Source: Bacteroidales bacterium (GTDB lineage: Bacteria; Bacteroidota; Bacteroidia; Bacteroidales; WCHB1-69). Taken from it: 55,506 nt of DNA. Made by a program: the position numbers and the translations under genes. Location: positions 1-55,506 of the forward strand of contig JAFXTE010000002.1 in the NCBI GenBank assembly GCA_017525245.1, in the 5' to 3' direction. Position 1 is the stretch's first letter; each line of letters begins with the position of its first letter. The notes under the pieces were generated by a model. The model saw only the letters and a list, made by a program, of their open reading frames with translations. It had not been told where the DNA came from and ran no database searches. Positions 8,105 through 16,583 of the stretch are shown one piece after another.

Positions 8105-8731
8105 ATGGAAGAATTTGAGAGCACATCGTTCAATAAAGAATTAGCCGAACAGGTTGACCGTTTCCTCCGAAAGGAAATGAGCGAAGAGGAATCTTTGGCA
8201 TTTGTGGAAGAAGTCAAGTCAAATCCAGCGTTGAGAGAATACTATCAACGCCATTTCAATTTAATGAGAGGAATCAACTTCGAGCAAATGGAGAAACTTA
8301 TGAAATCAAAAGAGAAAGAATTATCCAATGGTAGGAACAAAACCATTCTCTTTAAAACAATCTCCATCGCTGCAGCTGCAATGTTTTGTATTGTCTTAGC
8401 CTCCGATTTCTTTGTGTCAATGCATGTGGGTTCCGTTGTGTTACAACAAGAATTAGCTGTTGTACAAAAAGGAGACAGTGACATCGATAGCTTGTTGTTG
8501 GAGGGCAAATACGACATAGCACTTGAAGAAATAGATAAAGAATTAGGAATCAAATATGAATTAGGTGATGACCCTGAAGCAATCAAAGCTTACGAACAAT
8601 CCATGAATGATTTGAAATACAAGAAAGCCTTGATATACTTGAAACAAGGAAAGAAGATGAAAGCAAAAGCAATCTTGAAGGAATTGGACGATGAGAGAGC
8701 TAATCAAGTACTTAATCAATTACTTTGGTAG
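8105..8731 (+). CDS. Membrane-anchored anti-sigma-like protein with C-terminal TPR-like region
   Basis: The 208-residue protein has a helical N-terminal region (residues 1-75) containing LAEQVDRFLRKEMSEEESLA, the 'Y..G.l...e...f...l...p.l...' layout of anti-sigma/zinc-finger-like domains in Bacteroidetes but without the zinc-ligand His-Cys motif. One transmembrane helix follows at about 82-104, then helices with TPR-like spacing (YDIALEEIDKELG, then YKKALIYLKQGKKMKAKAIL) at 128-208. It follows the sigma-factor gene by 24 bp and is followed by the next gene after 2 bp. I infer that it holds the sigma factor at the membrane and could be a substrate of the proteases encoded downstream. Confidence 0.65.
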   Translation: MEEFESTSFNKELAEQVDRFLRKEMSEEESLAFVEEVKSNPALREYYQRHFNLMRGINFEQMEKLMKSKEKELSNGRNKTILFKTISIAAAAMFCIVLASDFFVSMHVGSVVLQQELAVVQKGDSDIDSLLLEGKYDIALEEIDKELGIKYELGDDPEAIKAYEQSMNDLKYKKALIYLKQGKKMKAKAILKELDDERANQVLNQLLW

Positions 8732-8733
8732 TC

Positions 8734-9660
8734 ATGTCTAAAGCGTTTCTTATAATATTAATAATCCTATTGGGTCTTTTTCTGTTACTATATCCATTTT
8801 TAGGAGCATTGATAAAAGACAAACGAGAGCTTGCTGATAAAACATTGGAGGAAATCTTCCCATTTTTTTTCAGCACTATTAGTTCTGGACTCTTTGAAGG
8901 CAAAGGTAAAATCACACCTCTGCCCCAAGACCCAAGATGCGTCAACATGATGTCAACCGACCCTAATTGTCAAAACATGATTGTGCATTTTCTATATGGT
9001 ACTGGAAATATGACAATAGAAGTTGGATATAAATATTTCCATGAAGAGCTGCGTTTTCAACATGTTGTCGCTGGGTTAAGGAATGCATCCGCGTTTACCC
9101 AGAAGAATGAGGCCAATGCATTTGTGGAGGTCGCACGCAAAAAGATTTACGAACACAAAATCAATGTCGTAAGACTATTGCATCCCGGCGAAGTGGTCGA
9201 CCATATTAAGGTAGAACATCCTTTTGACACAGACGACCCTATTGATATGGTTGAAAGCTCTTTCGACGGTCTTACAAAAGAGCAAAAAGAAGCATTGATT
9301 GCCATTGGTTATCTAATTGCTACTGCTGACAGTTCACCCGAGTCCATTTTTACTAGCAATCCCTCCGTCCTTCAACAAATTCGCTTCTTCAATGTATCTT
9401 GGGAGAATTGCAAAACAAAGCTTCAGTCTTTTGGTGAACAGTATTTGTACGACCTCCTATCAGGAATCGAGTTAGACACTCTCCCTGTTATTGAGCCTTT
9501 CCTCTTTTCCGTGACAATCGATCCTCTAACCGGTGAACAAAGCCCTCTGAAAACACAAAAGTTATACGAATGTTTGTCTGCAATTGGCATATCAAGAGAC
9601 GAGTACGATGGAATTGCCATGAAGAACAAACTGCTCATGCAAATGTTTTACGGAAAATGA
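8734..9660 (+). CDS. N-terminally membrane-anchored protein of unknown family
   Basis: A 308-residue product with one long N-terminal hydrophobic helix (about residues 2-27, FLIILIILLGLFLLLYPF) and a soluble domain. The domain contains mixed alpha/beta sequence with conserved-looking blocks (MIVHFLYGTGNMTIEVGYKY, EQKEALIAIGYLIATADSSP). I recognise no domain. The ATG at 8734 is preferred over the TTG at 8725, which overlaps the preceding stop. The gene overlaps the caspase-like gene by 4 bp (ATGA), so the products are probably made in coupled fashion. It may be an adaptor or effector of the protease pair. Confidence 0.6.
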   Translation: MSKAFLIILIILLGLFLLLYPFLGALIKDKRELADKTLEEIFPFFFSTISSGLFEGKGKITPLPQDPRCVNMMSTDPNCQNMIVHFLYGTGNMTIEVGYKYFHEELRFQHVVAGLRNASAFTQKNEANAFVEVARKKIYEHKINVVRLLHPGEVVDHIKVEHPFDTDDPIDMVESSFDGLTKEQKEALIAIGYLIATADSSPESIFTSNPSVLQQIRFFNVSWENCKTKLQSFGEQYLYDLLSGIELDTLPVIEPFLFSVTIDPLTGEQSPLKTQKLYECLSAIGISRDEYDGIAMKNKLLMQMFYGK

Positions 9661-10688
9661 CAAGAACACTATTCATAGTGCTATTCTGGATCGCTCTTGC
9701 AATTCCATTAGCGGCACAAAAAACGGCCGTCCTAATTGGAATATCCAAATACCCACCCCAAAGCGGTTGGCGAACCATCAACGCACACAATGACTTGGTA
9801 CTTATTAAAAACAAACTAGACAATACTTCATGGGACGTCAAAGTCTTGGAGAACGAAGCAGCCACACATCAAGGTATCATCAACCTACTTGACCACATTG
9901 CCAAAACAGCATCTCCTGGCGATACGATATTCATCCATTTTTCCTGTCATGGTCAGCAAATGGTTCCGCTAAAAAAAGACACTAATAGTGAACCAGACCT
10001 GTTGGACGAAGCGCTTGTCCCGTATGATGCCATAAAACAATGGTCGTCAAGCTACGATGGACACAATCATTTAAGGGATGATGAACTATCTGTCCATATC
10101 AATCGTATTCGTAACAAAGTAGGTGCATCCGGATTTGTTATTGTTGCCCTTGATGCTTGTCATAGTGACTCTATGGAAAGGGGTGACGAGGACAACAGTA
10201 AAAATAACTTGACCATATTGAGAGGGACTTCTGATATTTTTGGGGATCCAAACATTGTTGATCCTCTCATAAAGAATAGATATAAAAGGGATACCTCTAA
10301 AATCACTATCGACAACAACTCAAATGTAGTATATATTAGTGCATGCCAATCGCATTCTGAAAATTCTGAAATTGTTCTTAATGGCAAAGGTTATGGATCA
10401 CTATCGTATTCTATTGCCAATGCCATTAACAATTGTGGTCTTAAAAACACCACTGCTTTTCTAGACCATATTGCCTTTATGATGGATTCCTTGGTGGGTG
10501 AGCGTGGCCAAAGGCCCGGCATTCGAGCTTCATTCATTTACACATGTCCCAATTTTAATAATAACGAAGAAAACAAATCTACCCCCGATAAAACCACAAA
10601 TAACGAACTAGACCACCACACCATTTATATGCTAATTGCAGCATTCGCCATTCTTGCCATTCTAATTTGGAGAATAATAAAGAAATGA
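9657..10688 (+). CDS. Caspase-like (peptidase C14) protease with signal peptide and C-terminal TM helix
   Basis: The 343-residue protein starts with a signal peptide (MTRTLFIVLFWIALAIPLAAQ) and continues directly with the first strand of a caspase fold (KTAVLIGISKYP). The catalytic dyad is visible as His98 in FIHFSCHGQQM and Cys168 in IVALDACHSDSM. A final hydrophobic helix lies at about 320-338 before a basic tail, so the protease domain is probably exported and membrane-tethered. The frame is open upstream to 9570, but the ATG overlapping the previous stop (ATGA) and the clean signal peptide fix the start. Bacterial caspase-like proteases act in regulated proteolysis and cell-suicide systems. 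Confidence 0.85.
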   Translation: MTRTLFIVLFWIALAIPLAAQKTAVLIGISKYPPQSGWRTINAHNDLVLIKNKLDNTSWDVKVLENEAATHQGIINLLDHIAKTASPGDTIFIHFSCHGQQMVPLKKDTNSEPDLLDEALVPYDAIKQWSSSYDGHNHLRDDELSVHINRIRNKVGASGFVIVALDACHSDSMERGDEDNSKNNLTILRGTSDIFGDPNIVDPLIKNRYKRDTSKITIDNNSNVVYISACQSHSENSEIVLNGKGYGSLSYSIANAINNCGLKNTTAFLDHIAFMMDSLVGERGQRPGIRASFIYTCPNFNNNEENKSTPDKTTNNELDHHTIYMLIAAFAILAILIWRIIKK

Positions 10689-11746
10689 TTACCGCCGCCG
10701 CAAACCAACAAACACAAAAGCCAAACACAACATACGCTGTTATGCTGTGTATTTACTTTTGTTATCTATTTAGGCTGTCTATTGGTGCAGTCTCTCAATT
10801 CTTTAATTGGACTATTCCAGAGATAAAGCTTTCCGATTCTCCAGTTTTCAATTCGTTGTATTACTTGGATTATTTTCTTTGGTTTATATTTGGCTTTTGG
10901 TCCATTATCCTTGCATTAAAAGGTTCAAAGCATGCAATACCGTGTCTCAAACTCTGCTTACCTTTTCATTTTATTGCGCTTTTATTAACCAGCCTGACAA
11001 AGGTATCATTCATCAATCTTTCGGCAACATGGTTCACTTTGCTTATTGTGTTGTTTCCCTTGATATTCTTTATCTATCTCTGCAAATCTAAAGAGATAAA
11101 AGAGGATTATCCTAAAACTGATAGACGATTGGGCGTCCCTGGCTTTATAGGTATTGTCTTATATGTTATTCTTGCCCTACTTTTGATCCAGTTGATGGTT
11201 GCAGATATATCCAAAAGACGATTCAGCAAAAAAATAGACCCGACCAAAATCGAACTGTTCGCTGGTGAACTAACAGACGGGCGAGTTATTTTCAAGCCAA
11301 ATAAGACTTGGATTATGGACTCAACAGTTGAACTCAACTCCGTGCAAGATGCTTTTTATTTTCACGACACTGCATCATCATCTTCTATTTGCGTCGTCTG
11401 CGCCACCGAAGAGTACACACCGCCGTCTCGTCAATTCTACATCTATTCAATCTCGGAAAACCAACCCAATGAGATAAGAAAGTTTTATAAGAGTGACATT
11501 AGCTTCAAAGAAATTGATATCGATGAATACATCATCTATGTTGATCAGTATTATTACCAAGTTGATACAACATTTTATTATTGGACTTATGCATCAAAGC
11601 TCGGAAAAAAGCTTGATAAAGGAATACGATTATCTGTATTAGAAAAAGACAGTTTAAGAACAAGCATCAGCAATGCCGTAGAGTTCCTCGAAAGTACATC
11701 TCTAAATGTGAACGACAGACTACTCAAAAAAAACCGAATATACTAA
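10685..11746 (+). CDS. Multi-pass membrane protein with C-terminal soluble domain
   Basis: A 353-residue protein with about five transmembrane helices in the first ~180 residues and a ~160-residue beta-rich soluble C-terminus (for example SICVVCATEEYTPPSRQFYI and EIDIDEYIIYVDQYYYQVD). The start overlaps the caspase gene stop as ATGA, with a GGAG at 10669-10672; a TTG at 10667 is the alternative. No family is recognised. Because it is translationally coupled to the caspase-like gene, it may be a sensor, a channel or the membrane target of the system. Confidence 0.6.
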   Translation: MITAAANQQTQKPNTTYAVMLCIYFCYLFRLSIGAVSQFFNWTIPEIKLSDSPVFNSLYYLDYFLWFIFGFWSIILALKGSKHAIPCLKLCLPFHFIALLLTSLTKVSFINLSATWFTLLIVLFPLIFFIYLCKSKEIKEDYPKTDRRLGVPGFIGIVLYVILALLLIQLMVADISKRRFSKKIDPTKIELFAGELTDGRVIFKPNKTWIMDSTVELNSVQDAFYFHDTASSSSICVVCATEEYTPPSRQFYIYSISENQPNEIRKFYKSDISFKEIDIDEYIIYVDQYYYQVDTTFYYWTYASKLGKKLDKGIRLSVLEKDSLRTSISNAVEFLESTSLNVNDRLLKKNRIY

Positions 11747-11935
11747 GAAAAATACTGCAACAATTGCTATGAGATATGCCACCCATCCTAAGCTTCGAAA
11801 CCAAAATAAGCGTTCAAGCAAGGCCTCTTTGAGTTTCTTCTTATTAGTAAAGCAATCATAAAGGACAAGAAATATCAGAACCGCTATAACAAGCAGCAAA
11901 ACCTCCTTGATAAATGGCATCCAAGCATTTTTCAT
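11720..11935 (-). CDS. Small two-TM membrane protein, antisense within the protease cluster
   Basis: A 71-codon frame on the minus strand encodes two hydrophobic helices (VLLLVIAVLIFLVLY and WVAYLIAIVAVFFLVY) joined by a basic loop (TNKKKLKEALLERLF), a plausible hairpin membrane protein. A perfect TATTTTTG box (minus strand, 11940-11947) ends only 4 bp before the ATG, so the transcript would be leaderless or translation would begin at the second ATG (11920). It overlaps the 3' end of the preceding gene by 27 bp and fills the gap before the CHAT gene. Toxin-like or regulatory small membrane proteins have this size, but no function is shown. Confidence 0.45.
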   Translation of the reverse strand: MKNAWMPFIKEVLLLVIAVLIFLVLYDCFTNKKKLKEALLERLFWFRSLGWVAYLIAIVAVFFLVYSVFFE

Positions 11936-11955
11936 AGTGCAAAAATATAAAAAAT

Positions 11956-14574
11956 ATGGCAACAAACGATCAGGATAAGAAAAAAAAACAACTCAAAGCA
12001 TTGGAGAACATTCATAGTGCTATTGGCTGTTTCCTATATATGACATTTACTATAGTTGGTCTCGTAATATCAACTTGTATTATTCTACTTATTGCCAGAT
12101 GGTTATTCCCAAATAAGGTTGACCTTTTTAATTACCATCTATCATCTAGAACTATTGTTGAATTAAAGAATGCGCACAAATATAAAGCCGTCGTAGATTT
12201 TTACGAACAAAAGAAAGAGATTTTCACTACAGAAGGTGACATTTACATAAACATGACCGAGGTTTTTGATTGCTACAAAAGAATAGGAGAATTCGAAAAA
12301 GCTGAGGCCATACTAAGAGACATGGATTCCTTGAATTATTTGTCTGCCAAACAAAAGAAAAAGATAAAAGAAAAGCCTTGGTATAATGACTTTTTTCGTT
12401 TTAACATAGCAAAAGAATACTTTAACCTATATGAAGAGATGGGCGACATAGAAGGCCAAAGACGTTATTATGCCATCATGAAAGAGTATTTGACCGAAGA
12501 ATTGGCACATCAGATTGACAGTATTATACATAAATCTGGAGATTCCGACACGTTGTCAATAAACAATCTGATCCGCTTATATGACCTTAAGATGTTATAC
12601 AAGACATCTCCTCGTGATGCCTTAAAAGAATTGTACACATTCATAAATGAGATGAATGATTGTGCTTTATATAAGACTTCTTTTGTGTTGAAATGCATGA
12701 ACCTTTTCAACAGTTGGGTTATTGAACAGCATGGCGTTCTGCCTGCATACCAGTCGATATGGGAAGCCATAGAATTTGCCCTGAACACCGACTCGCAGAA
12801 TGATGACAAATCTGAATACGGAACTCTTTCTGATATATGTTACAGGGTCCACGACATACAGAACAGTAAATGGTTCTATTCAAAATACACATCCTATCTA
12901 AAACAGAACTCTTCGAAAGAGGATCCTTTATATATTGAGAATCAGATTAGAGGTTTCAAATTCTTGGAAGATGAACAGAATTGGAAGGAACTGGAATCTC
13001 AAGTAATTGAATGTTGCACAGGCCTGAGAGATTTACTGTCAAAGAACATTTATACAATGAGTGAGTCCCAAAGAGAACATTTTGTTAATCTTCTTAATGG
13101 TCCTTTCGATTATGCCAACAATCTTTTGTATAACCATCATTCACAAAAGTTGGCCGATTTATGTTTCGAAAATTCCGTTTTTATGAAAGGGCTGCTGCTA
13201 CGATCCAATCAAGAATTGGCTAAGAAGATAAAGAATAGTGGTAACATTTCTTTATTGAGAAAATACAATCACTTGCAAGAAATGAGAAAAGAATTGTCCT
13301 ATCGAGAAAGTCTTAGTGAAATTGGCAACGCCATTAAGATAAGAGTCCTCCGAAAAGACATTGAGAATCTAGACAAAGAGCTTGCTATTTCATGTCCCGA
13401 ATATCTCTATGACCGTAAGATTGCCGAAGCAAGCATTCGTTCAATAAAAAAGGACTTGATTCCAGATAAGGCTTTTGTTGACTTTATTCAAACCGAATGC
13501 GGTAATCTTCTCGCTCTCATTGTTACAAAAGACGGAAAGGTCACATCAGTCAATCTTGGCACTGAAAAAGATGTGTTGAATGTGTTTCCTTCTAACGATC
13601 CAAAGTTGTTATACACCGATGTGTCTTTGACAAGATTGGTTTGGTCGCCAATTGAGAAACACCTTTCTGGCATCAAAAATGTTTATTATACTACAAATGG
13701 CTTATTCAACTCCATATCCTTCCAAGCACTCAGTTTAGGTTCAAATGATCATCTTATTGACCACTACAATTTTCATCTTCTTTCAAATGCTAGCAATCTT
13801 CTCTCAATGCAAAACAACACGCCATCACATCAACTTAAAAAGCTAGCAATTTGGGGTGACATAGACTATGGAAACAAAGAGAACCCAAAGAAACCTAAGG
13901 CTGTCGAATATTCAACTTATCGTAATATCTTAAGAGGAGACCATCTTAAAAAACTAGTATTTTCAAAAGATGAAATTGATTCAATAAAAAATATAGCAGG
14001 AAGCAGTGCAATTGTTTCATTTTCAAGAACTTGGTCTGCGGCAACCGAAAGCTCTTTCCGTATTAGGTCAGGTCAAAAAGACAATGTCTTACATATTTCA
14101 ACCCATGGATTCTTTGAGGAAGATGATACACATAGAAAAGACTATAACCCTATGTATAACTCAGGGCTTTTCTTTGCAGGTGCCGATTCTACATGGAATA
14201 AAATTGACACTGTCTTCAATACAGAATCGATGATAGACGATGGTATCTTAAGAGCATCTGAAATACAATATTTGGATTTCTCTGATTGTTCACTCGCCGT
14301 TCTTTCGGCTTGCAAAACAGGTCTTGGGCATAGTTCTAATACAGAAGGTGTTTATGGTCTGCAAAGAGCGTTTAAACTTGCAGGTGTTAACAAGATACTC
14401 ATGAGCCTTTGGAATGTCGATGACTATTACACTGCCAAATTTATGCAAAGGTTTTACCTCCACTACTTAACGGAAGGTCTTTCGGAAGAAGAAGCTCTTC
14501 GTGAAGCTCAGAATGATATTCGGAAGGAAAATCCTTCTCCGAAGTATTGGGGAGCCTTTGTTCTTCTGGATTAG
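11956..14574 (+). CDS. Membrane-anchored TPR-CHAT protease
   Basis: The 872-residue protein has an N-terminal transmembrane helix (about 22-50), a long helical region with TPR-like repeats (about 55-430), a helical linker and a C-terminal CHAT (caspase HetF associated with TPRs) domain from about 500 to the end. The catalytic pair is visible: His717 in VLHISTHGFFEED and Cys786 in AVLSACKTGLG. The end of the domain shows the typical GLQRAFKLAGVNKILMSLWN and EEALREAQNDI blocks. CHAT domains are clan CD proteases; in type III-E CRISPR a TPR-CHAT protein cleaves an anti-sigma-like partner. Here no CRISPR is visible, but the same operon region carries a sigma factor and a membrane anti-sigma-like protein. 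Confidence 0.88.
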   Translation: MATNDQDKKKKQLKALENIHSAIGCFLYMTFTIVGLVISTCIILLIARWLFPNKVDLFNYHLSSRTIVELKNAHKYKAVVDFYEQKKEIFTTEGDIYINMTEVFDCYKRIGEFEKAEAILRDMDSLNYLSAKQKKKIKEKPWYNDFFRFNIAKEYFNLYEEMGDIEGQRRYYAIMKEYLTEELAHQIDSIIHKSGDSDTLSINNLIRLYDLKMLYKTSPRDALKELYTFINEMNDCALYKTSFVLKCMNLFNSWVIEQHGVLPAYQSIWEAIEFALNTDSQNDDKSEYGTLSDICYRVHDIQNSKWFYSKYTSYLKQNSSKEDPLYIENQIRGFKFLEDEQNWKELESQVIECCTGLRDLLSKNIYTMSESQREHFVNLLNGPFDYANNLLYNHHSQKLADLCFENSVFMKGLLLRSNQELAKKIKNSGNISLLRKYNHLQEMRKELSYRESLSEIGNAIKIRVLRKDIENLDKELAISCPEYLYDRKIAEASIRSIKKDLIPDKAFVDFIQTECGNLLALIVTKDGKVTSVNLGTEKDVLNVFPSNDPKLLYTDVSLTRLVWSPIEKHLSGIKNVYYTTNGLFNSISFQALSLGSNDHLIDHYNFHLLSNASNLLSMQNNTPSHQLKKLAIWGDIDYGNKENPKKPKAVEYSTYRNILRGDHLKKLVFSKDEIDSIKNIAGSSAIVSFSRTWSAATESSFRIRSGQKDNVLHISTHGFFEEDDTHRKDYNPMYNSGLFFAGADSTWNKIDTVFNTESMIDDGILRASEIQYLDFSDCSLAVLSACKTGLGHSSNTEGVYGLQRAFKLAGVNKILMSLWNVDDYYTAKFMQRFYLHYLTEGLSEEEALREAQNDIRKENPSPKYWGAFVLLD

Positions 14575-14771
14575 TTTATAAGTTCTTCGTAATCATACAA
14601 GCCACTAAGCAAGTGTTGATGGGTGTTGTTTTTGAATTTTGGATAATATAATTTAGAAGAAAAAGTTTTTCTATAATCACGACCATAATAATTGTACTTA
14701 TAGCCATCCTTGGGTTTTCATATATAAAGTTTAAACGCAACTATCGGCTTTCTCTCCAATTTGTAAAATAT

Positions 14772-15119
14772 ATGGAGCAAAAGTGGATGTATGACAATGA
14801 CATTGCCACTCTACTATCACTATGTAGTGCATACACAAATGCTCAGTTATATAAAACCGCATTGAACCTATATGGCGATATTATTCAAACGCCAGAACTT
14901 CATAGTCAACTCTCCGAAGAACAAATTGAATATGTGTATATGAATAAGCGTTTTTGCGAGTCACCTCTTTATGGGTCTTCAGGTGCAAAAGATCATTTTG
15001 TTTTTAGATACATCCATTATTTTTTCTTAAAAAGATTTGGGAAAAGGCGTTTTTCATTCATTAGAGAAGAAGATTTGCTGGAATTCAATTCTTTTCTTCG
15101 CTATAAGAATGGCATTTAG
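14772..15119 (+). CDS. Small TPR-like protein, membrane-anchored if a non-standard upstream start is used
   Basis: The 115-residue frame contains a helical pair (TLLSLCSAYTNAQLYKTALN) resembling a single TPR. In the same frame, sequence from 14673 to 14771 encodes a clear hydrophobic helix (IITTIIIVLIAILGFSYI) followed by KFKRN, the expected topology of a membrane anchor, but no ATG, GTG or TTG lies between the in-frame TAA at 14649 and the ATG at 14772. Either initiation uses ATA/ATT, or the 5' end has been lost. It sits 198 bp after the CHAT gene and is followed by a terminator. Its layout mirrors the N-terminus of the CHAT protein. Confidence 0.45.
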   Translation: MEQKWMYDNDIATLLSLCSAYTNAQLYKTALNLYGDIIQTPELHSQLSEEQIEYVYMNKRFCESPLYGSSGAKDHFVFRYIHYFFLKRFGKRRFSFIREEDLLEFNSFLRYKNGI

Positions 15120-15179
15120 GACAGATTTGTAACTATTTGAAATAAAATATCTTACATCCGTATCAAATAAGTCTTTAGC

Positions 15180-15231
15180 AATCAAGCATAGGTTCGACAA
15201 AAAAAAGCTCTTATGCTTGATTACTTTTTTT
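15180..15231 (+). terminator. Rho-independent terminator ending the protease cluster
   Basis: AATCAAGCATA (15180-15190) pairs perfectly with TATGCTTGATT (15212-15222), followed by ACTTTTTTT. A second hairpin (TTTATCTC with GAGATAAA, about 15229-15255) follows directly. Confidence 0.65.
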
Positions 15232-15304
15232 ATCTCCTTGTCATTAAGAGATAAAGGATGCGGTGATAATCTCATCCAATAAGTTAAACTAAAAGACTAT
15301 TAAA

Positions 15305-15871
15305 ATGAATGTATTAACCCAAAAATCAAAACGTAATCAATTCGTATTTGTATTCGACCTTGATAACACTCTGGTCAAAACGAATCAAGCGAACAATAAT
15401 GCATATAAAGAAGCTGTCAGAACGATCACCGGCAAGGATATTTCAATGAACATGGGTAGATTTACTCGTTCAGAACTTCGAGCATATCTTCCTGATTTGC
15501 CAATGGTCGATTATGATGCAATTATCACGTTGAAAGAAGAATTGTATGTCAAACAGTTACACAAAACAAAACTAAACAAACAACTGTGTAAGATCCTTAC
15601 TTTAACAAGAGCTGGTGGAAATGAAACAATTCTATTAACAGAATGCAGTAAAACAAGGGCAAAACAAGTTTGCGACTATCATTCTTTAACTCCATTTTTC
15701 AGTGTCATGTTTTTTAAGGAAGATTATGAAGATGACAACAAATATGGTTTTCTAAAAAAGATTTTGCATCCATTAAGTTCAGTAGTTCTATTTGAAAACG
15801 AAGATTCGGAAATCAAAAGGGCTATTCGACATGGTTTACATCAGAGCCAAATTATCACAATAAAATTCTAA
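15305..15871 (+). CDS. HAD-like hydrolase
   Basis: A 188-residue soluble protein with HAD motif I at residues 17-23 (FDLDNTL, nucleophile Asp18 and acid/base Asp20), a motif II-like strand (ETILLTECSK) and a motif IV-like acidic strand (VVLFENEDSEI). The small cap lies between motifs I and II. HAD enzymes are mostly phosphatases of small molecules. It is followed 4 bp later by a phosphoribosyltransferase-like gene and then a DprA-like gene, so it probably acts with them, perhaps on a nucleotide-derived compound. No promoter matching TAnnTTTG is seen directly upstream. Confidence 0.75.
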   Translation: MNVLTQKSKRNQFVFVFDLDNTLVKTNQANNNAYKEAVRTITGKDISMNMGRFTRSELRAYLPDLPMVDYDAIITLKEELYVKQLHKTKLNKQLCKILTLTRAGGNETILLTECSKTRAKQVCDYHSLTPFFSVMFFKEDYEDDNKYGFLKKILHPLSSVVLFENEDSEIKRAIRHGLHQSQIITIKF

Positions 15872-15875
15872 AAAA

Positions 15876-16538
15876 ATGGAAAAATTTATCATTCAAGCCA
15901 ATGACAGTTGGTTAAGGGCACGTAACGGTAAGATTAGTCGTTGCTTACAGTATGACACAACAGCTTTTTGTCATTCCAATTATCAAGGTGGTGGAAACTG
16001 GAAAATTGACGGCACTATTGAGAACCTGGTGTGTACGTTCAAAAACGACAGGACACCATATCCGCAACAAAAATTAAACATTGTTGTAAGTAAATTATTG
16101 GATATTCTGCGTTGGGATTTGCCTGCCATTTTACGAGAAACCGGGCTTCAATCGATGAGGGTTTGTGTCGTACCAAGAGCGAAACATGAGACACATTATA
16201 CAGACAACCAAAAGCTGTTCCGCCAAACTATCCAATCCTCAGTATGTCGGCTATCTGGTTTTGAAGATGGCACTCACGACATCATCAGGCATACAGATAC
16301 ACGAACAACGCATTCGAATAGAAGTGGAAATGGAGGAAAAGGAGAAATGCCATACTGTGGTATCACAAGAGAAACATGCAACATTTCCAATCAAGTTAAT
16401 GGAAAACATATTCTCTTAATAGATGACCTATATACAAGAACCGTAGGTATAGATGAAGATGCAATACAAGCATTATATGACAATGGCGCTAGTAGCGTAA
16501 TATTCTATTCGATAGGAAAAACCATATTGCGGTATTAA
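15876..16538 (+). CDS. Phosphoribosyltransferase-like protein
   Basis: A 220-residue protein whose C-terminal part contains a PRPP-loop-like motif, HILLIDDLYTRTVGIDED (about residues 178-195), followed by ALYDNGASSVIFYSIGKT, as in type I phosphoribosyltransferases of the ComF/amidophosphoribosyl group. The usual TTGxT is replaced by TRTVG, so activity may be altered. The N-terminal region (RNGKISRCLQY, FKNDRTPYPQQKLN) and a middle stretch rich in His, Asn and Gly are not typical of housekeeping PRTases. The position between a HAD phosphatase and a DprA/SLOG-like protein suggests a shared small-molecule or DNA-related role. Confidence 0.65.
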   Translation: MEKFIIQANDSWLRARNGKISRCLQYDTTAFCHSNYQGGGNWKIDGTIENLVCTFKNDRTPYPQQKLNIVVSKLLDILRWDLPAILRETGLQSMRVCVVPRAKHETHYTDNQKLFRQTIQSSVCRLSGFEDGTHDIIRHTDTRTTHSNRSGNGGKGEMPYCGITRETCNISNQVNGKHILLIDDLYTRTVGIDEDAIQALYDNGASSVIFYSIGKTILRY

Positions 16539-16557
16539 TTCAATAGTAGAAATAATG

Positions 16558-16565
16558 TATCTTTG
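16558..16565 (+). promoter_or_regulatory. -7 promoter element of the DprA-like gene
   Basis: TATCTTTG, 18 bp before the ATG at 16584, so the DprA-like gene can be transcribed separately from the HAD and PRTase genes. A TTG at 16527-16529 is too far away for the usual 19-21 bp spacing. Confidence 0.55.
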
Positions 16566-16583
16566 CATGTAAAAATATGAATT

